Positions 46,065 to 54,960 of a stretch of DNA of 64,000 nucleotides are shown here, piece by piece (the stretch's first letter is position 1; each line of letters begins with the position of its first letter). The notes beneath the pieces were generated by a model. The model ran no database searches and was not told the DNA's origin. It saw only the letters and a program-made list of their open reading frames with translations. Position numbers and translations under genes: made by a program. The DNA is from Sunxiuqinia elliptica (GTDB lineage Bacteria > Bacteroidota > Bacteroidia > Bacteroidales > Prolixibacteraceae): positions 292,674 to 356,673 of the forward strand of contig NZ_FONW01000003.1 of NCBI RefSeq assembly GCF_900113005.1, given 5' to 3'.

Positions 46065-46072
46065 TATCTTTG
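46065..46072 (+). promoter_or_regulatory. -7 box just before the recG start
   Basis: TATCTTTG fits TAnnTTTG and ends five bases before the recG ATG at 46077. A TTTG at 46046-46049 could serve as -33 but the spacing (15 bp) is short. A leaderless recG message would follow. Confidence 0.4.
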
Positions 46073-46076
46073 CTTC

Positions 46077-48176
46077 ATGCCAGAGTATTTGGATCAAGAC
46101 ATTAAATTTTTGGCAGGTGTTGGTCCCAAGCGGGCTGAATTACTCAAGAAAGAGTTGGGTATTCGCACCTTTCGAGATCTGCTGTACTATTTTCCATATA
46201 AATATATTGATCGTACAAAGTTTCATGCCATTGCCGAGGTTCGTTCTAACCAAACCTACATTCAGGTAAAAGGAAAGATACGTGCTTTTGAAGTGGTTGG
46301 CGAACGCCAAAAACAACGCTTAACAGCTGTTTTTTATGATGAGACCGGGAGCATGGACCTGGTTTGGTTTCAAGGAATAAAGTATATCCGGGAGAATTTG
46401 GTTCCAGGAAAAACCTACGTTGTATTTGGCAAACCATCGGTCTTTAACGGACGCGTAAACATTATTCACCCAGAAGTTGAAGATAAAGCCAGCGAGCAGT
46501 TTAAAACCGGGGTTTTACAAGCCTTTTACAATACGACCGAAAAGTTAAAAAAGCGCTTCCTGAATACGCGAGCTATTAACAAGATTCAATACAATCTGGC
46601 ACAGCAACTCCAGGGAAAAATCTATGAAACGTTACCTTCAAAGATCAAAGAGCCGCTAAAGTTGATCTCGCTAAAGGATGCACTGCGGCAAATCCATTTT
46701 CCGGAAAGCAGCCATTATCTCCAAAAGGCAACCTTCAGGCTTAAGTTTGAGGAGTTGTTTTACATTCAGCTAAAAATTCTGAGTTTAAAGCATAGCCGAC
46801 TTGAGGCTTTTAAAGGATTTATTTTTTCTCACGTTGGCTACAACTTCAACCAGTTTTATGCCAACAACCTGCCGTTTGAACTCACGGGAGCACAAAAGAA
46901 AGTGATCAAGGAAATCCGGAAAGATCTTGGCTCTGGCAAGCAAATGAATCGCCTGTTGCAAGGCGATGTTGGAAGTGGAAAAACACTGGTTGCCCTGATG
47001 ACAGCCCTACTGGCTTTTGATAATGGCTTTCAGGCCAGTTTGATGGCTCCAACCGAAATTTTAGCGATCCAGCATTATAATACCATTGTTAAAATGCTGA
47101 CTGGCCTTGGTGTAAAAGTTGCGCTACTTACCGGTTCCACCAAGAAAGCTGAACGCAAAAAGATTCACGAACAATTAGAAAGTGGCGAACTGCAACTGCT
47201 AATTGGCACCCATGCGCTTATTGAAGATACAGTCAGTTTTTCTCGTTTAGGACTGGTAATTATTGATGAACAGCATCGATTTGGCGTTGCCCAGCGAGCC
47301 AAGCTATGGAAAAAGAACAAGCTGATTCCACCACATATTCTGGTGATGACAGCCACCCCAATTCCGCGAACTTTAGCCATGACACTTTATGGCGATCTGG
47401 ATGTTTCGGTCATTGATGAGCTCCCTCCGGGACGGAAGCCAATCGATACACGGCATTATTTCGAGAACCGTCGGAAACAAGTGTACGAGTTTATTCGGGG
47501 ACAAATAGAAGTTGGAAGGCAGGCCTACATTGTTTATCCGTTGATCAGCGAATCAGAAAAAATGGATTACAAAAACCTGGAAGACGGCTACGAACTAATG
47601 AAGCAAGTATTTCCGCGCTATCAATTAAGCATGGTCCACGGAAAAATGAAGCCGGCCGAAAAAGACGCCGAGATGCAGCTCTTTAAAGAAGGGAAAACTC
47701 AAATTATGGTAGCCACCACCGTCATTGAGGTTGGCGTAGATGTACCCAATGCGTCGATAATGGTTATTGAAAGTTCGGAGCGATTTGGTCTTTCCCAGCT
47801 CCATCAGCTTCGCGGCCGGGTTGGTCGTGGTGCCGAACAATCGTATTGCCTGCTGATGTCCTCGTATAAAATTAGCAACGAAAGCAGAAAGCGACTCGAA
47901 ACCATGGTTCGTACAAATGATGGGTTTGAAATTGCCGAGGTTGACCTACAACTTCGAGGGCCTGGAGATATTGAGGGAACCCAACAAAGTGGCTTGGGAG
48001 TTAACCTGAACATCGCCAATTTAGGAAAGGATGGAGAAATTCTTCGCATTGCCCGAAATGTTGCCTCCGATATCCTTTCGGATGATCCTCGATTGGAAAA
48101 AGATGAGAACAAATTGCTGCTTTATCACTACCAAAAAATGAAAAATACAGAGTTCAATTGGAGTGTGATTAGTTAA
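46077..48176 (+). CDS. recG: ATP-dependent DNA helicase RecG
   Basis: A 699-residue RecG. The N-terminal wedge domain opens with IKFLAGVGPKRAELLKKELG and contains the OB fold (about 60-160). The helicase part has motif I GDVGSGKT, motif II IIDEQHRFG (DEQH), motif III ATPIPRTLA, and motif VI HQLRGRVGRG. The C-terminal LRGPGDIEGTQQSGLG is the RecG-specific TRG-like region. It reverses stalled replication forks. The start is the ATG at 46077, giving MPEYLDQDIKFL; a longer frame to a TTG at 46047 would cover the likely promoter. It is followed by 312 bp without a gene. Confidence 0.97.
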   Translation: MPEYLDQDIKFLAGVGPKRAELLKKELGIRTFRDLLYYFPYKYIDRTKFHAIAEVRSNQTYIQVKGKIRAFEVVGERQKQRLTAVFYDETGSMDLVWFQGIKYIRENLVPGKTYVVFGKPSVFNGRVNIIHPEVEDKASEQFKTGVLQAFYNTTEKLKKRFLNTRAINKIQYNLAQQLQGKIYETLPSKIKEPLKLISLKDALRQIHFPESSHYLQKATFRLKFEELFYIQLKILSLKHSRLEAFKGFIFSHVGYNFNQFYANNLPFELTGAQKKVIKEIRKDLGSGKQMNRLLQGDVGSGKTLVALMTALLAFDNGFQASLMAPTEILAIQHYNTIVKMLTGLGVKVALLTGSTKKAERKKIHEQLESGELQLLIGTHALIEDTVSFSRLGLVIIDEQHRFGVAQRAKLWKKNKLIPPHILVMTATPIPRTLAMTLYGDLDVSVIDELPPGRKPIDTRHYFENRRKQVYEFIRGQIEVGRQAYIVYPLISESEKMDYKNLEDGYELMKQVFPRYQLSMVHGKMKPAEKDAEMQLFKEGKTQIMVATTVIEVGVDVPNASIMVIESSERFGLSQLHQLRGRVGRGAEQSYCLLMSSYKISNESRKRLETMVRTNDGFEIAEVDLQLRGPGDIEGTQQSGLGVNLNIANLGKDGEILRIARNVASDILSDDPRLEKDENKLLLYHYQKMKNTEFNWSVIS

Positions 48177-48488
48177 GAATACTTGTCATTTTTCACCATT
48201 TTCTGTTCAGCAAACAAACTAAAATCCGTCTTTTTTTGCCAAATAGAGATTGTTTTTTGAAAATAATCCTGCAATCCAGAGATTGCAAAAATTGAGAGAA
48301 AACAATGAGTTTTATCACCCACCTCTGTATCTAGCTAGAAATAAACAAATTACAAAACCGCCTAAAAATAAATTATTTAAATCGAATATAAATAGCTCAA
48401 GATGTTTTAAAAATGATATTTCAATGGATTCTAGTTATCCAAACATCTTTAGTTTTGCACTCATATTAAAAGCTTGGAAGAAGAAAAA
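48177..48488. other. intergenic leader of the rnf operon, with -7 box
   Basis: AT-rich, no gene. It holds a small hairpin (TGCAATC/GATTGCA near 48270-48288) and a TAGTTTTG at 48450-48457 that fits the -7 consensus about 30 bp before the rseC ATG; the -33 element is unclear. Confidence 0.45.
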
Positions 48489-48905
48489 ATGTCGGGAGAG
48501 ATTTCACACAAAGGAATTATCAAAGAGCTTTCAGATCAAAAGATAATTGTGGGGATTATCAATGAGTCAGCCTGCTCCTCTTGCCACGCCAAAGGTGCAT
48601 GTTCAATGGCTGACATGAAAGACAAGGAAATTGAGATCAATCATTTCAATGGAGATTTTCGAGTAGGCCAACCCGTCGAAGTTATTGGCAAAACCTCACA
48701 AGGATTTAAAGCTTTGTTTTATGGCTACGTCCTCCCCTTCCTATTAATCATGATCATTCTAATTACACTGACCAGCCTGCAATTTAGCGAGGCAATCAGT
48801 GGACTAATCTCTCTCGCGGTTCTTATTCCCTACTATTTTATTTTGTACCTGACCCGAAATCGGATACGCAAGAGTTTTGAATTTGAAATCAAGCCTTTAC
48901 CATAA
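48489..48905 (+). CDS. rseC: SoxR-reducing system / RseC family protein
   Basis: A 138-residue protein of the RseC/MucC family. Starting MSGEISHKGIIKELSDQ, it has a cytosolic Cys cluster (ACSSCHAKGACS) and two membrane helices (FYGYVLPFLLIMIILITL; AISGLISLAVLIPYYFIL). Relatives lie with rnf/rsx operons, where the system re-reduces SoxR or affects sigma-E signalling. Here it begins the rnf operon, 5 bp before rnfB, so it is likely an accessory subunit of the Rnf complex. I start at the ATG at 48489; the earlier in-frame codon at 48474 is not ATG. Confidence 0.9.
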   Translation: MSGEISHKGIIKELSDQKIIVGIINESACSSCHAKGACSMADMKDKEIEINHFNGDFRVGQPVEVIGKTSQGFKALFYGYVLPFLLIMIILITLTSLQFSEAISGLISLAVLIPYYFILYLTRNRIRKSFEFEIKPLP

Positions 48906-48910
48906 ATATT

Positions 48911-49843
48911 ATGAGTATTACGATTGTTTATACGATGATTGCTTTAAGCGCTATAGGTATTTTGGCAGCTGTCATTTTATACTTTGTAGCACAGAAGTTT
49001 AAAGTATACGAAGATCCACGGATCGACGAAGTAGAAAGCGCTCTGCCCGGTGCCAACTGTGGTGGTTGTGGCTTTGCAGGTTGTCGGGCTTTTGCCGAAG
49101 CCTGTGTGAAAGAAAATGAGTTGTCAGCATTGTTTTGCCCAGTGGGTGGAAACGATTGCATGACTGATGTGGCAGGCATTTTAGGTCTTGAAGCTGTTAC
49201 GAAAGATCCTAGAGTTGCCGTTGTTCGATGTAATGGAACGTGTGAACACCGCCCCAAAACCAACCAGTTTGATGGTGCGTCATCATGTGCAGTGGCCTCT
49301 TCGCTATACAGCGGTGATACTGGATGTCAATACGGATGTCTGGGACATGGTGACTGCGTTGCAGCCTGTGACTTTGATGCTATTCACATGAATCCGGAAA
49401 CTGGCTTGCCCGAAGTTATCGATGATAAATGTGTGGCTTGCGGAGCTTGTGTTGAAGCTTGCCCAAAAACATTGATCGAGCTTCGTAAGCGTGGTCCTAA
49501 AGACCGTAAGATTTACGTCTCGTGTCGGAATGAAGACAAAGGTGGTATTGCCAAAAAATCATGTGAAGTGGCCTGTATTGGTTGTTCAAAATGCTTCAAG
49601 GTTTGTCCTTTTGATGCCATTACCATGAAAAACAACCTAGCCTTTATTGATTCGGATAAATGTAAACTGTGCCGAAAGTGTGTTGTTGAGTGTCCGACCA
49701 ATGCGATTATTGAGCTTGGATTTCCACCACGCAAAATAAAGGCTGATTTACCTCCCAAACCAGCTGTCAAAAAAGAAGCTCCGGTGAAAAAGGAGGTCAA
49801 GGCAACAGAAGAAAATAAAACCGATAACATAGAAAAAAAATAG
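48911..49843 (+). CDS. rnfB: Rnf electron transport complex subunit B
   Basis: A 310-residue iron-sulfur protein. One N-terminal membrane helix is followed by the Rnf-specific GANCGGCGFAGC cluster, and then several [4Fe-4S] ferredoxin motifs (CVACGACVEACP; CIGCSKCFKVCP; CKLCRKCVVECP). A Lys/Glu-rich tail ends the chain. It is the ferredoxin entry point of the membrane Rnf complex that passes electrons between ferredoxin and NAD and moves Na+ or H+. Ten or so bp separate it from rnfC, whose GTG start has a strong AGGAGG. Confidence 0.96.
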   Translation: MSITIVYTMIALSAIGILAAVILYFVAQKFKVYEDPRIDEVESALPGANCGGCGFAGCRAFAEACVKENELSALFCPVGGNDCMTDVAGILGLEAVTKDPRVAVVRCNGTCEHRPKTNQFDGASSCAVASSLYSGDTGCQYGCLGHGDCVAACDFDAIHMNPETGLPEVIDDKCVACGACVEACPKTLIELRKRGPKDRKIYVSCRNEDKGGIAKKSCEVACIGCSKCFKVCPFDAITMKNNLAFIDSDKCKLCRKCVVECPTNAIIELGFPPRKIKADLPPKPAVKKEAPVKKEVKATEENKTDNIEKK

Positions 49844-49852
49844 GAGGCCATC

Positions 49853-51184
49853 GTGTTAAAAACATTCAAACTCGGCGGGGTACATCCGGCTGAAAATAAG
49901 CTTTCGGCCGATAAAGCCATCGAAAAACTGGCTTTACCCAAAAGTGTTTTTATCCCCGTAGCCCAGCATATTGGAGCACCAGCTCAAGCCCTGGTAAAAA
50001 AAGGCGATCAGGTTAAAGTTGGCCAGTTAGTAGCAAAATCAGGAGGTTTTGTCTCGGCCAATATCCATTCATCCGTATCCGGTACCGTAAAAAAGGTCGA
50101 TTTGGCCATGGACAGTTCCGGTTATCCGAAGCAAGGAATTCTTATTGATGTGGAAGGCGACGAATGGGAAACCGGAATTGACACCTCTTCTACGCTGGTA
50201 AAAAATTTTGAAACCGATCCGAAAAAGATCATCGACCGCATAAATGAGGCCGGAGTTGTAGGTTTGGGAGGGGCAACTTTCCCGACACATGTTAAGTTAG
50301 TTCCACCACAAGGGATGAAAGCAGAAGTGCTTCTTATTAATGGTGTGGAGTGTGAACCCTACCTAACATCAGACCATCGCGTAATGCTCGAGAAAGCTGA
50401 TGAGCTATTGGTTGGCGTTCGCTTGTTAATGTGTGCCCTTGAAGTTGATAAAGCCTATATCGGGATCGAAAATAACAAGCCTGATGCGATTAAACACCTC
50501 AAAGAACTCGCTGCCAAAGAAAGTGGCATTGAAATCGTTCCGTTGAAGGTGAAGTATCCGCAAGGTGGAGAGAAGCAACTAATCAAAGCCGTTACGGGAC
50601 GTGAAGTTCCTTCAGGAGCTCTACCAATTGCCGTTGGCGCAGTGGTGAGCAATGTCGGGACAGCGTTGGCTGTATACGAAGCTGTTCAAAAGAACAAGCC
50701 CTTAGTGGAGCGCGTAGTTACCATTACCGGTAAATCAGTTAAAAATCCGGCTAACTTTCTGGTCCGCGTTGGAACGCCAATTCAATACCTGATTGATGCT
50801 GCTGGCGGTTTGCCCGAAGATACCGGTAAGATTATCAGTGGTGGCCCCATGATGGGAAAAGCTGTTGCATCAACCGATATTCCGGTGACCAAAGGAACTT
50901 CAGGAATCCTATTGATGCAGGATGCCGAAGCCAAAAGGCAGCCAATGAAAAACTGTATTCGCTGTACTCGTTGCGTTACCGTTTGCCCCATGGGACTGGA
51001 GCCTTACTTTTTAATGACTGTTTCGGATAAGCAAATTTGGGAAAAGGCTGAAGCGAGTAAGATTATGGACTGCATTGAATGTGGTTCATGCAGCTACACC
51101 TGTCCTGCCGACCGTCCCCTACTCGATTATATCCGATTAGGAAAAGGTAAGGTTGGAAACATTATTCGTTCCCGGAAAAAATAA
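49853..51184 (+). CDS. rnfC: Rnf electron transport complex subunit C
   Basis: A 443-residue subunit with the NADH-binding part. The FMN/NADH region holds GLGGATFPTHVKL and LLINGVECEPYLTSDHR, and near the C-terminus are two [4Fe-4S] motifs CIRCTRCVTVCP and CIECGSCSYTCP. It takes electrons to or from NAD(H). The start codon is GTG with a strong AGGAGG five bases upstream, unusual for this phylum and enough to choose it. It lies between rnfB and rnfD in the standard order. Confidence 0.96.
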   Translation: MLKTFKLGGVHPAENKLSADKAIEKLALPKSVFIPVAQHIGAPAQALVKKGDQVKVGQLVAKSGGFVSANIHSSVSGTVKKVDLAMDSSGYPKQGILIDVEGDEWETGIDTSSTLVKNFETDPKKIIDRINEAGVVGLGGATFPTHVKLVPPQGMKAEVLLINGVECEPYLTSDHRVMLEKADELLVGVRLLMCALEVDKAYIGIENNKPDAIKHLKELAAKESGIEIVPLKVKYPQGGEKQLIKAVTGREVPSGALPIAVGAVVSNVGTALAVYEAVQKNKPLVERVVTITGKSVKNPANFLVRVGTPIQYLIDAAGGLPEDTGKIISGGPMMGKAVASTDIPVTKGTSGILLMQDAEAKRQPMKNCIRCTRCVTVCPMGLEPYFLMTVSDKQIWEKAEASKIMDCIECGSCSYTCPADRPLLDYIRLGKGKVGNIIRSRKK

Positions 51185-51215
51185 AACTGTAAATGATAAT
51201 CCTGATTAAAAAGCA

Positions 51216-52199
51216 ATGAGTAAACTTCTAACCATATCACCTTCACCGCACGTACACACCAGTGATTCGGTGAATAAGATCATGTACCGGGTTATCCTGG
51301 CTTTAGTGCCAGCTCTCGCCTGGTCTGTTTTCATGTTTGGCTTCGAAGCCATCCGGGTAACACTACTTGCCGTTGCAGCCTGTGTTGCCTTCGAATATTT
51401 AATTCAGAAATACATCATGAAGTCAGAACCTCAAATAACCGATGGTTCTGCAGCCTTAACCGGTATTTTGTTAGCCTTTAACGTTCCGGCAAGCTTGCCC
51501 ACCTGGATGATTCTTGTTGGGGCATTGGTTGCTATTGGCGTTGGAAAACTATCGTTTGGCGGATTGGGAAATAACCCTTTCAACCCGGCCTTGGTCGGAC
51601 GTGTATTTCTATTGATTTCTTTTCCTGTTCAAATGACTAGCTGGCCCGTAACGCAACACGCCACTGTTGATGCGTTAACCACAGCCACTCCTTTAGCTCT
51701 TTTAAAAGAAGGTGTAAAAGCAGGTCAACCAGTAAGCGAAGTGATGCAGGGATTGCCTGCCAACCTGGATTTGCTCTATGGTAACATGCCCGGATCTCTT
51801 GGAGAGATTTCTGCCTTGTTCCTGCTACTGGGTTTTGCTTACATGCTTTGGAAAAAAGTAATCACCTGGCACATCCCCGTATTCATTTTGGGAACCATCT
51901 TCGCTTTCCAGGGAATTCTTTGGATGTTCAACCCCGAAAATTTCATAGAGCCGGTATTTCACCTGTTGACGGGTGGTGCCATGTTGGGTGCAATCTATAT
52001 GGCAACCGATATGGTAACCTCACCAATGACTGTGAAGGGACAATTGATTTACGGTATTGGCATTGGAGTAATAACGGTTTTAATCCGAAATTTTGGAGCA
52101 TATCCGGAAGGTATTTCTTTCGCGATTTTGATCATGAACGGATTTACTCCGCTCCTTAATGTTTATATCAAACCGAAACGATTTGGAGGAACGAAATAA
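51216..52199 (+). CDS. rnfD: Rnf electron transport complex subunit D
   Basis: A 327-residue integral membrane protein with eight to ten helices. The conserved DALTTATPLALLK carries the Thr to which FMN is covalently bound, and the DGSAALTGILLAF and GGLGNNPFNPALVGR blocks are RnfD/NqrB hallmarks. It sits in the inner membrane as part of the ion path. Its stop codon shares a base with the rnfG start. The order B-C-D-G-E-A is the standard Rnf order. Confidence 0.96.
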   Translation: MSKLLTISPSPHVHTSDSVNKIMYRVILALVPALAWSVFMFGFEAIRVTLLAVAACVAFEYLIQKYIMKSEPQITDGSAALTGILLAFNVPASLPTWMILVGALVAIGVGKLSFGGLGNNPFNPALVGRVFLLISFPVQMTSWPVTQHATVDALTTATPLALLKEGVKAGQPVSEVMQGLPANLDLLYGNMPGSLGEISALFLLLGFAYMLWKKVITWHIPVFILGTIFAFQGILWMFNPENFIEPVFHLLTGGAMLGAIYMATDMVTSPMTVKGQLIYGIGIGVITVLIRNFGAYPEGISFAILIMNGFTPLLNVYIKPKRFGGTK

Positions 52200-52831
52200 T
52201 GGCTCAAAAAGAATCTACATTTCTAAGCATGACCTTAACCTTGTTTGTGGTTACTCTGGTAGCTGCAACCATATTGGGTTTTGTGCATGATTTAACAAAA
52301 GAAGACATTGCCCTGGCCAAACAAAAGGCGCAGGAAAAAGCAATCGAAAGTGTTCTTCCAGCTTTTGACTCACTGGGAGACGCTTATAAGTTACTACCTG
52401 AAGATGGTGCAGACAGCCTGGAATTCTTTCCGGCTTACGATGCCAACCAACAACTGGTAGGAACTGCAGTTAAAACCTACACCAAGAATGGATTTAGCGG
52501 TTTTATCAGCATTATGGCTGGGTTATCGCCAGAAGGAGACATTACCGGCTACGAGGTGCTTGAGCACAAAGAAACCCCGGGATTAGGCTCAAAAATGGGT
52601 GCTTGGTTTAAGGACGAAGCAAAACCTAAGCAAAACATTTTGGGTAAAAATCCTTCAACAACAAAATTCCAGGTTTCAAAAGATGGTGGCGATGTTGATG
52701 CCATTACCGCATCAACCATTACCAGCCGTGCTTTTCTGGATGCCGTTGTTCGGGCTTATAAAACGTACCAGGCAAGTGCCGAAGATCAAACTCAAGCAAG
52801 CAACCATACAAGCAAAGGAGGTCAATCATGA
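52199..52831 (+). CDS. rnfG: Rnf electron transport complex subunit G
   Basis: A 210-residue protein with one N-terminal membrane helix and a periplasmic FMN-binding domain. [10 protein letters not shown] and [13 protein letters not shown] contain the SxTx-type site where FMN is attached to Thr. A hydrophilic tail follows. It links RnfD to the periplasmic side of the complex. It overlaps rnfD by one base and rnfE by four (ATGA), so the three are translationally coupled. A GGAGG lies just before the rnfE start. Confidence 0.95.
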   Translation: MAQKESTFLSMTLTLFVVTLVAATILGFVHDLTKEDIALAKQKAQEKAIESVLPAFDSLGDAYKLLPEDGADSLEFFPAYDANQQLVGTAVKTYTKNGFSGFISIMAGLSPEGDITGYEVLEHKETPGLGSKMGAWFKDEAKPKQNILGKNPSTTKFQVSKDGGDVDAITASTITSRAFLDAVVRAYKTYQASAEDQTQASNHTSKGGQS

Positions 52832-53412
52832 ATCAAATGCAAAACTTCACCAAAGGTTTTATCAAAGAAAACCCGGTGTTCGTACTGTTATTGGGAATGT
52901 GTCCCACTTTGGGGGTAACTTCCTCCGCATTCAATGGTTTAGGAATGGGCTTAGCCACCACCTTTGTTTTGGTCATGTCAAACTTGGTAATTTCATTGGT
53001 AAAAAATGTCATCCCAAGTAAAGTTCGTATTCCTAGTTTCATTGTAATTATTGCTGCATTTGTGACCGTAGTTGAGTTAACCATGCAGGCTTACCTCCCT
53101 TCACTCTTCGAGAGTCTGGGGCTGTTTATTCCCCTGATTGTTGTCAACTGTTTGGTACTGGGCCGTGCAGAAGCTTTTGCGTCAAAAAACAACTTGGTTT
53201 CGTCTTTGGTTGACGGTTTAGGTATGGGACTTGGTTTCTCATTTGCCCTAACACTACTTGGTGCAGCCCGCGAGTTCCTGGGAAGCGGAAAAATCTTCGA
53301 CATCGCAATTTTCCCTGAAGATTATGGCATGTTGTTGTTTGTCCTTGCTCCTGGAGCCTTCATTGTTTTGGGCTACCTGATTGCCCTTATCAACCGTTTG
53401 AATAAAGCATAG
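52828..53412 (+). CDS. rnfE: Rnf electron transport complex subunit E
   Basis: A 194-residue six-helix membrane protein. [20 protein letters not shown] and [19 protein letters not shown] blocks ([18 protein letters not shown]) are the RnfE/NqrD hallmarks, with the membrane Cys that help bind the intramembrane iron centre shared with RnfA. The start overlaps the rnfG stop by four bases. It pairs with RnfA in the complex core. Confidence 0.96.
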   Translation: MNQMQNFTKGFIKENPVFVLLLGMCPTLGVTSSAFNGLGMGLATTFVLVMSNLVISLVKNVIPSKVRIPSFIVIIAAFVTVVELTMQAYLPSLFESLGLFIPLIVVNCLVLGRAEAFASKNNLVSSLVDGLGMGLGFSFALTLLGAAREFLGSGKIFDIAIFPEDYGMLLFVLAPGAFIVLGYLIALINRLNKA

Positions 53413-53423
53413 GAGATTTGATT

Positions 53424-53996
53424 ATGGAATACATTATTATCATTATAGCCGCCATATTTGTCAACAACATTGTGTTGAATCAATTTTTGGGAATCTGCCC
53501 TTTTCTTGGGGTGTCCAAAAAGATTTCGACGGCAGTGGGAATGACAGGCGCCGTTACCTTTGTTATGGTAATTGCAACCATTGTTACTTACCTGATTCAG
53601 GTGTATATTCTGAATCCGCTTAGTTTGCAATTTTTACAAACCATCTTCTTCATTTTGGTTATTGCTTCTTTGGTGCAGTTGGTTGAGATCATTCTGAAAA
53701 AAGTAAGCCCTTCCCTATATCAGGCATTGGGTGTTTTTCTTCCATTGATTACGACAAACTGTGCTATTCTAGGGGTTGCAATTTTGACTTACCAGAAAGA
53801 GTTTAACCTGATGGAAGGCGTTGTTTTCGCCATTGCCAACGCAATTGGGTTCGGACTGGCATTGGTTCTATTTGCGGGTTTGCGCGAGCACCTCGACTTG
53901 ATGAATGTGCCAAAAGGACTAAAAGGAACCCCAATTGCGTTGATCGTTGCCGGTATTTTGGCAATGGCTTTCATGGGATTCAGCGGATTGGTATAA
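53424..53996 (+). CDS. rnfA: Rnf electron transport complex subunit A
   Basis: A 190-residue six-helix membrane protein, homologous to RnfE in inverted topology. NNIVLNQFLGICPFLGVSKK and FLPLITTNCAILGVAI contain the conserved Cys that form the intramembrane iron centre with RnfE. The start is the ATG at 53424, with AGGAG nine bases before; an in-frame TTG at 53418 is less likely. It ends the operon, and a strong terminator follows within about 80 bp. Confidence 0.96.
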   Translation: MEYIIIIIAAIFVNNIVLNQFLGICPFLGVSKKISTAVGMTGAVTFVMVIATIVTYLIQVYILNPLSLQFLQTIFFILVIASLVQLVEIILKKVSPSLYQALGVFLPLITTNCAILGVAILTYQKEFNLMEGVVFAIANAIGFGLALVLFAGLREHLDLMNVPKGLKGTPIALIVAGILAMAFMGFSGLV

Positions 53997-54073
53997 GGAA
54001 AAAACCAAACAATATATTGAGCTTGGTAAGTTACCAACGCAATTAAATCCAACAAAACAATTTTAAATAGATC

Positions 54074-54107
54074 AAGGCAATACCTTTCGGGGCTATTGCC
54101 TTTTTTT
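54074..54107 (+). terminator. rho-independent terminator of the rnf operon
   Basis: AAGGCAATA (54074-54082) pairs with TATTGCCTT (54094-54102) and runs into seven T. The stretch 54108-54366 after it holds no gene that I can support. Confidence 0.9.
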
Positions 54108-54366
54108 ATGCTCCTAGACGACTTCAATTCATTTTCAGAAACAATTATTCCCCTGCTATTGAAAAGGCTAAATAAGACTTCTTAAAAGCCTAATCATGAG
54201 CCCAAGCTTTCGAATGGAATTCCCTAGCAGATTAAGAAGCTTGTTGCTATTTCATTCCCAAAGTCTGCCATCGCGACAAAAAGCGCCGTTCGCTTCCCTT
54301 TCCGATGACTATTTCTTCGTAGAAAAAGAAGTTGCCTGGCCGCTTCTCAAGCGATAGTCTAGAAAC

Positions 54367-54398
54367 AAAAAGAGGCATCTTCTTTCGAAAATGCCTCT
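54367..54398 (-). terminator. rho-independent terminator of the DUF4293 gene
   Basis: On the reverse strand AGAGGCAT and ATGCCTCT form a stem with a 12-nt loop followed by TTTTTG, about 25 bp after the DUF4293 stop. Confidence 0.8.
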
Positions 54399-54422
54399 GA
54401 TAATATTTTAGGAAGGGAATCC

Positions 54423-54866
54423 TTATCGAATCCGATCGATGGAGCGAATCAAAGCTTCATCTTTTCCAATATTGCGAATTGCCAGGTAATCCAGAATAAT
54501 TGCAACCAATGGAAAAACAACTGCCACCTTGTAACTAATCTCATGGCCTTTGAAGCTGTAATAGGTAAAGAAATAGAACATGCCAAACAGCCCCAACAAT
54601 AGCAGAATTGAAAAAACCAACACGCGCATTTGCACCACTCTTTTTTTGTATAAAAACATGGCCACCAAGTGAAGCACACAAATCAATCCCGTAAAGGCCA
54701 GAATGGGGAGTCCGCTTTCAACAATCTCTCCGTTATGCAAAATACCTTGAATATTGAACAGGTAGAGTTTACCGTTGGCAGCAATTTCAGCAAATGGCAA
54801 ACCAAACAAAAGACCAATCAGAATGGCCGAAATCAGTATATAAAGTGTTTGAATACGTTGTATCAT
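54423..54866 (-). CDS. DUF4293 four-helix membrane protein
   Basis: A 147-residue membrane protein that begins MIQRIQTLYILISAILIG, the signature start of the DUF4293 family of Bacteroidota. Four hydrophobic helices are visible (ISAILIGLLFGLPF; ILAFTGLICVLHLVAMFLY; VLVFSILLLLGLFGMFYFF; VAVVFPLVAIILDYLAI), and the basic C-terminus ends DRIR. Function unknown. It lies between its own terminator and the helicase-nuclease gene, about 95 bp from the latter, on the same strand. Confidence 0.88.
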   Translation of the reverse strand: MIQRIQTLYILISAILIGLLFGLPFAEIAANGKLYLFNIQGILHNGEIVESGLPILAFTGLICVLHLVAMFLYKKRVVQMRVLVFSILLLLGLFGMFYFFTYYSFKGHEISYKVAVVFPLVAIILDYLAIRNIGKDEALIRSIDRIR

Positions 54867-54960
54867 AATTTAGAATTTTTTTGGCAAAATTACATTTTTG
54901 GGGTAAAGAGGCAACATCAAAATGAAAAACTTTTTTATTTGATAGATCGCTTGTGTCAAG

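Noticed and set aside
48250..48546. 98-codon frame upstream of rseC
   Set aside because: It overlaps the predicted rnf promoter and the rseC start in another frame, and has no recognisable content.
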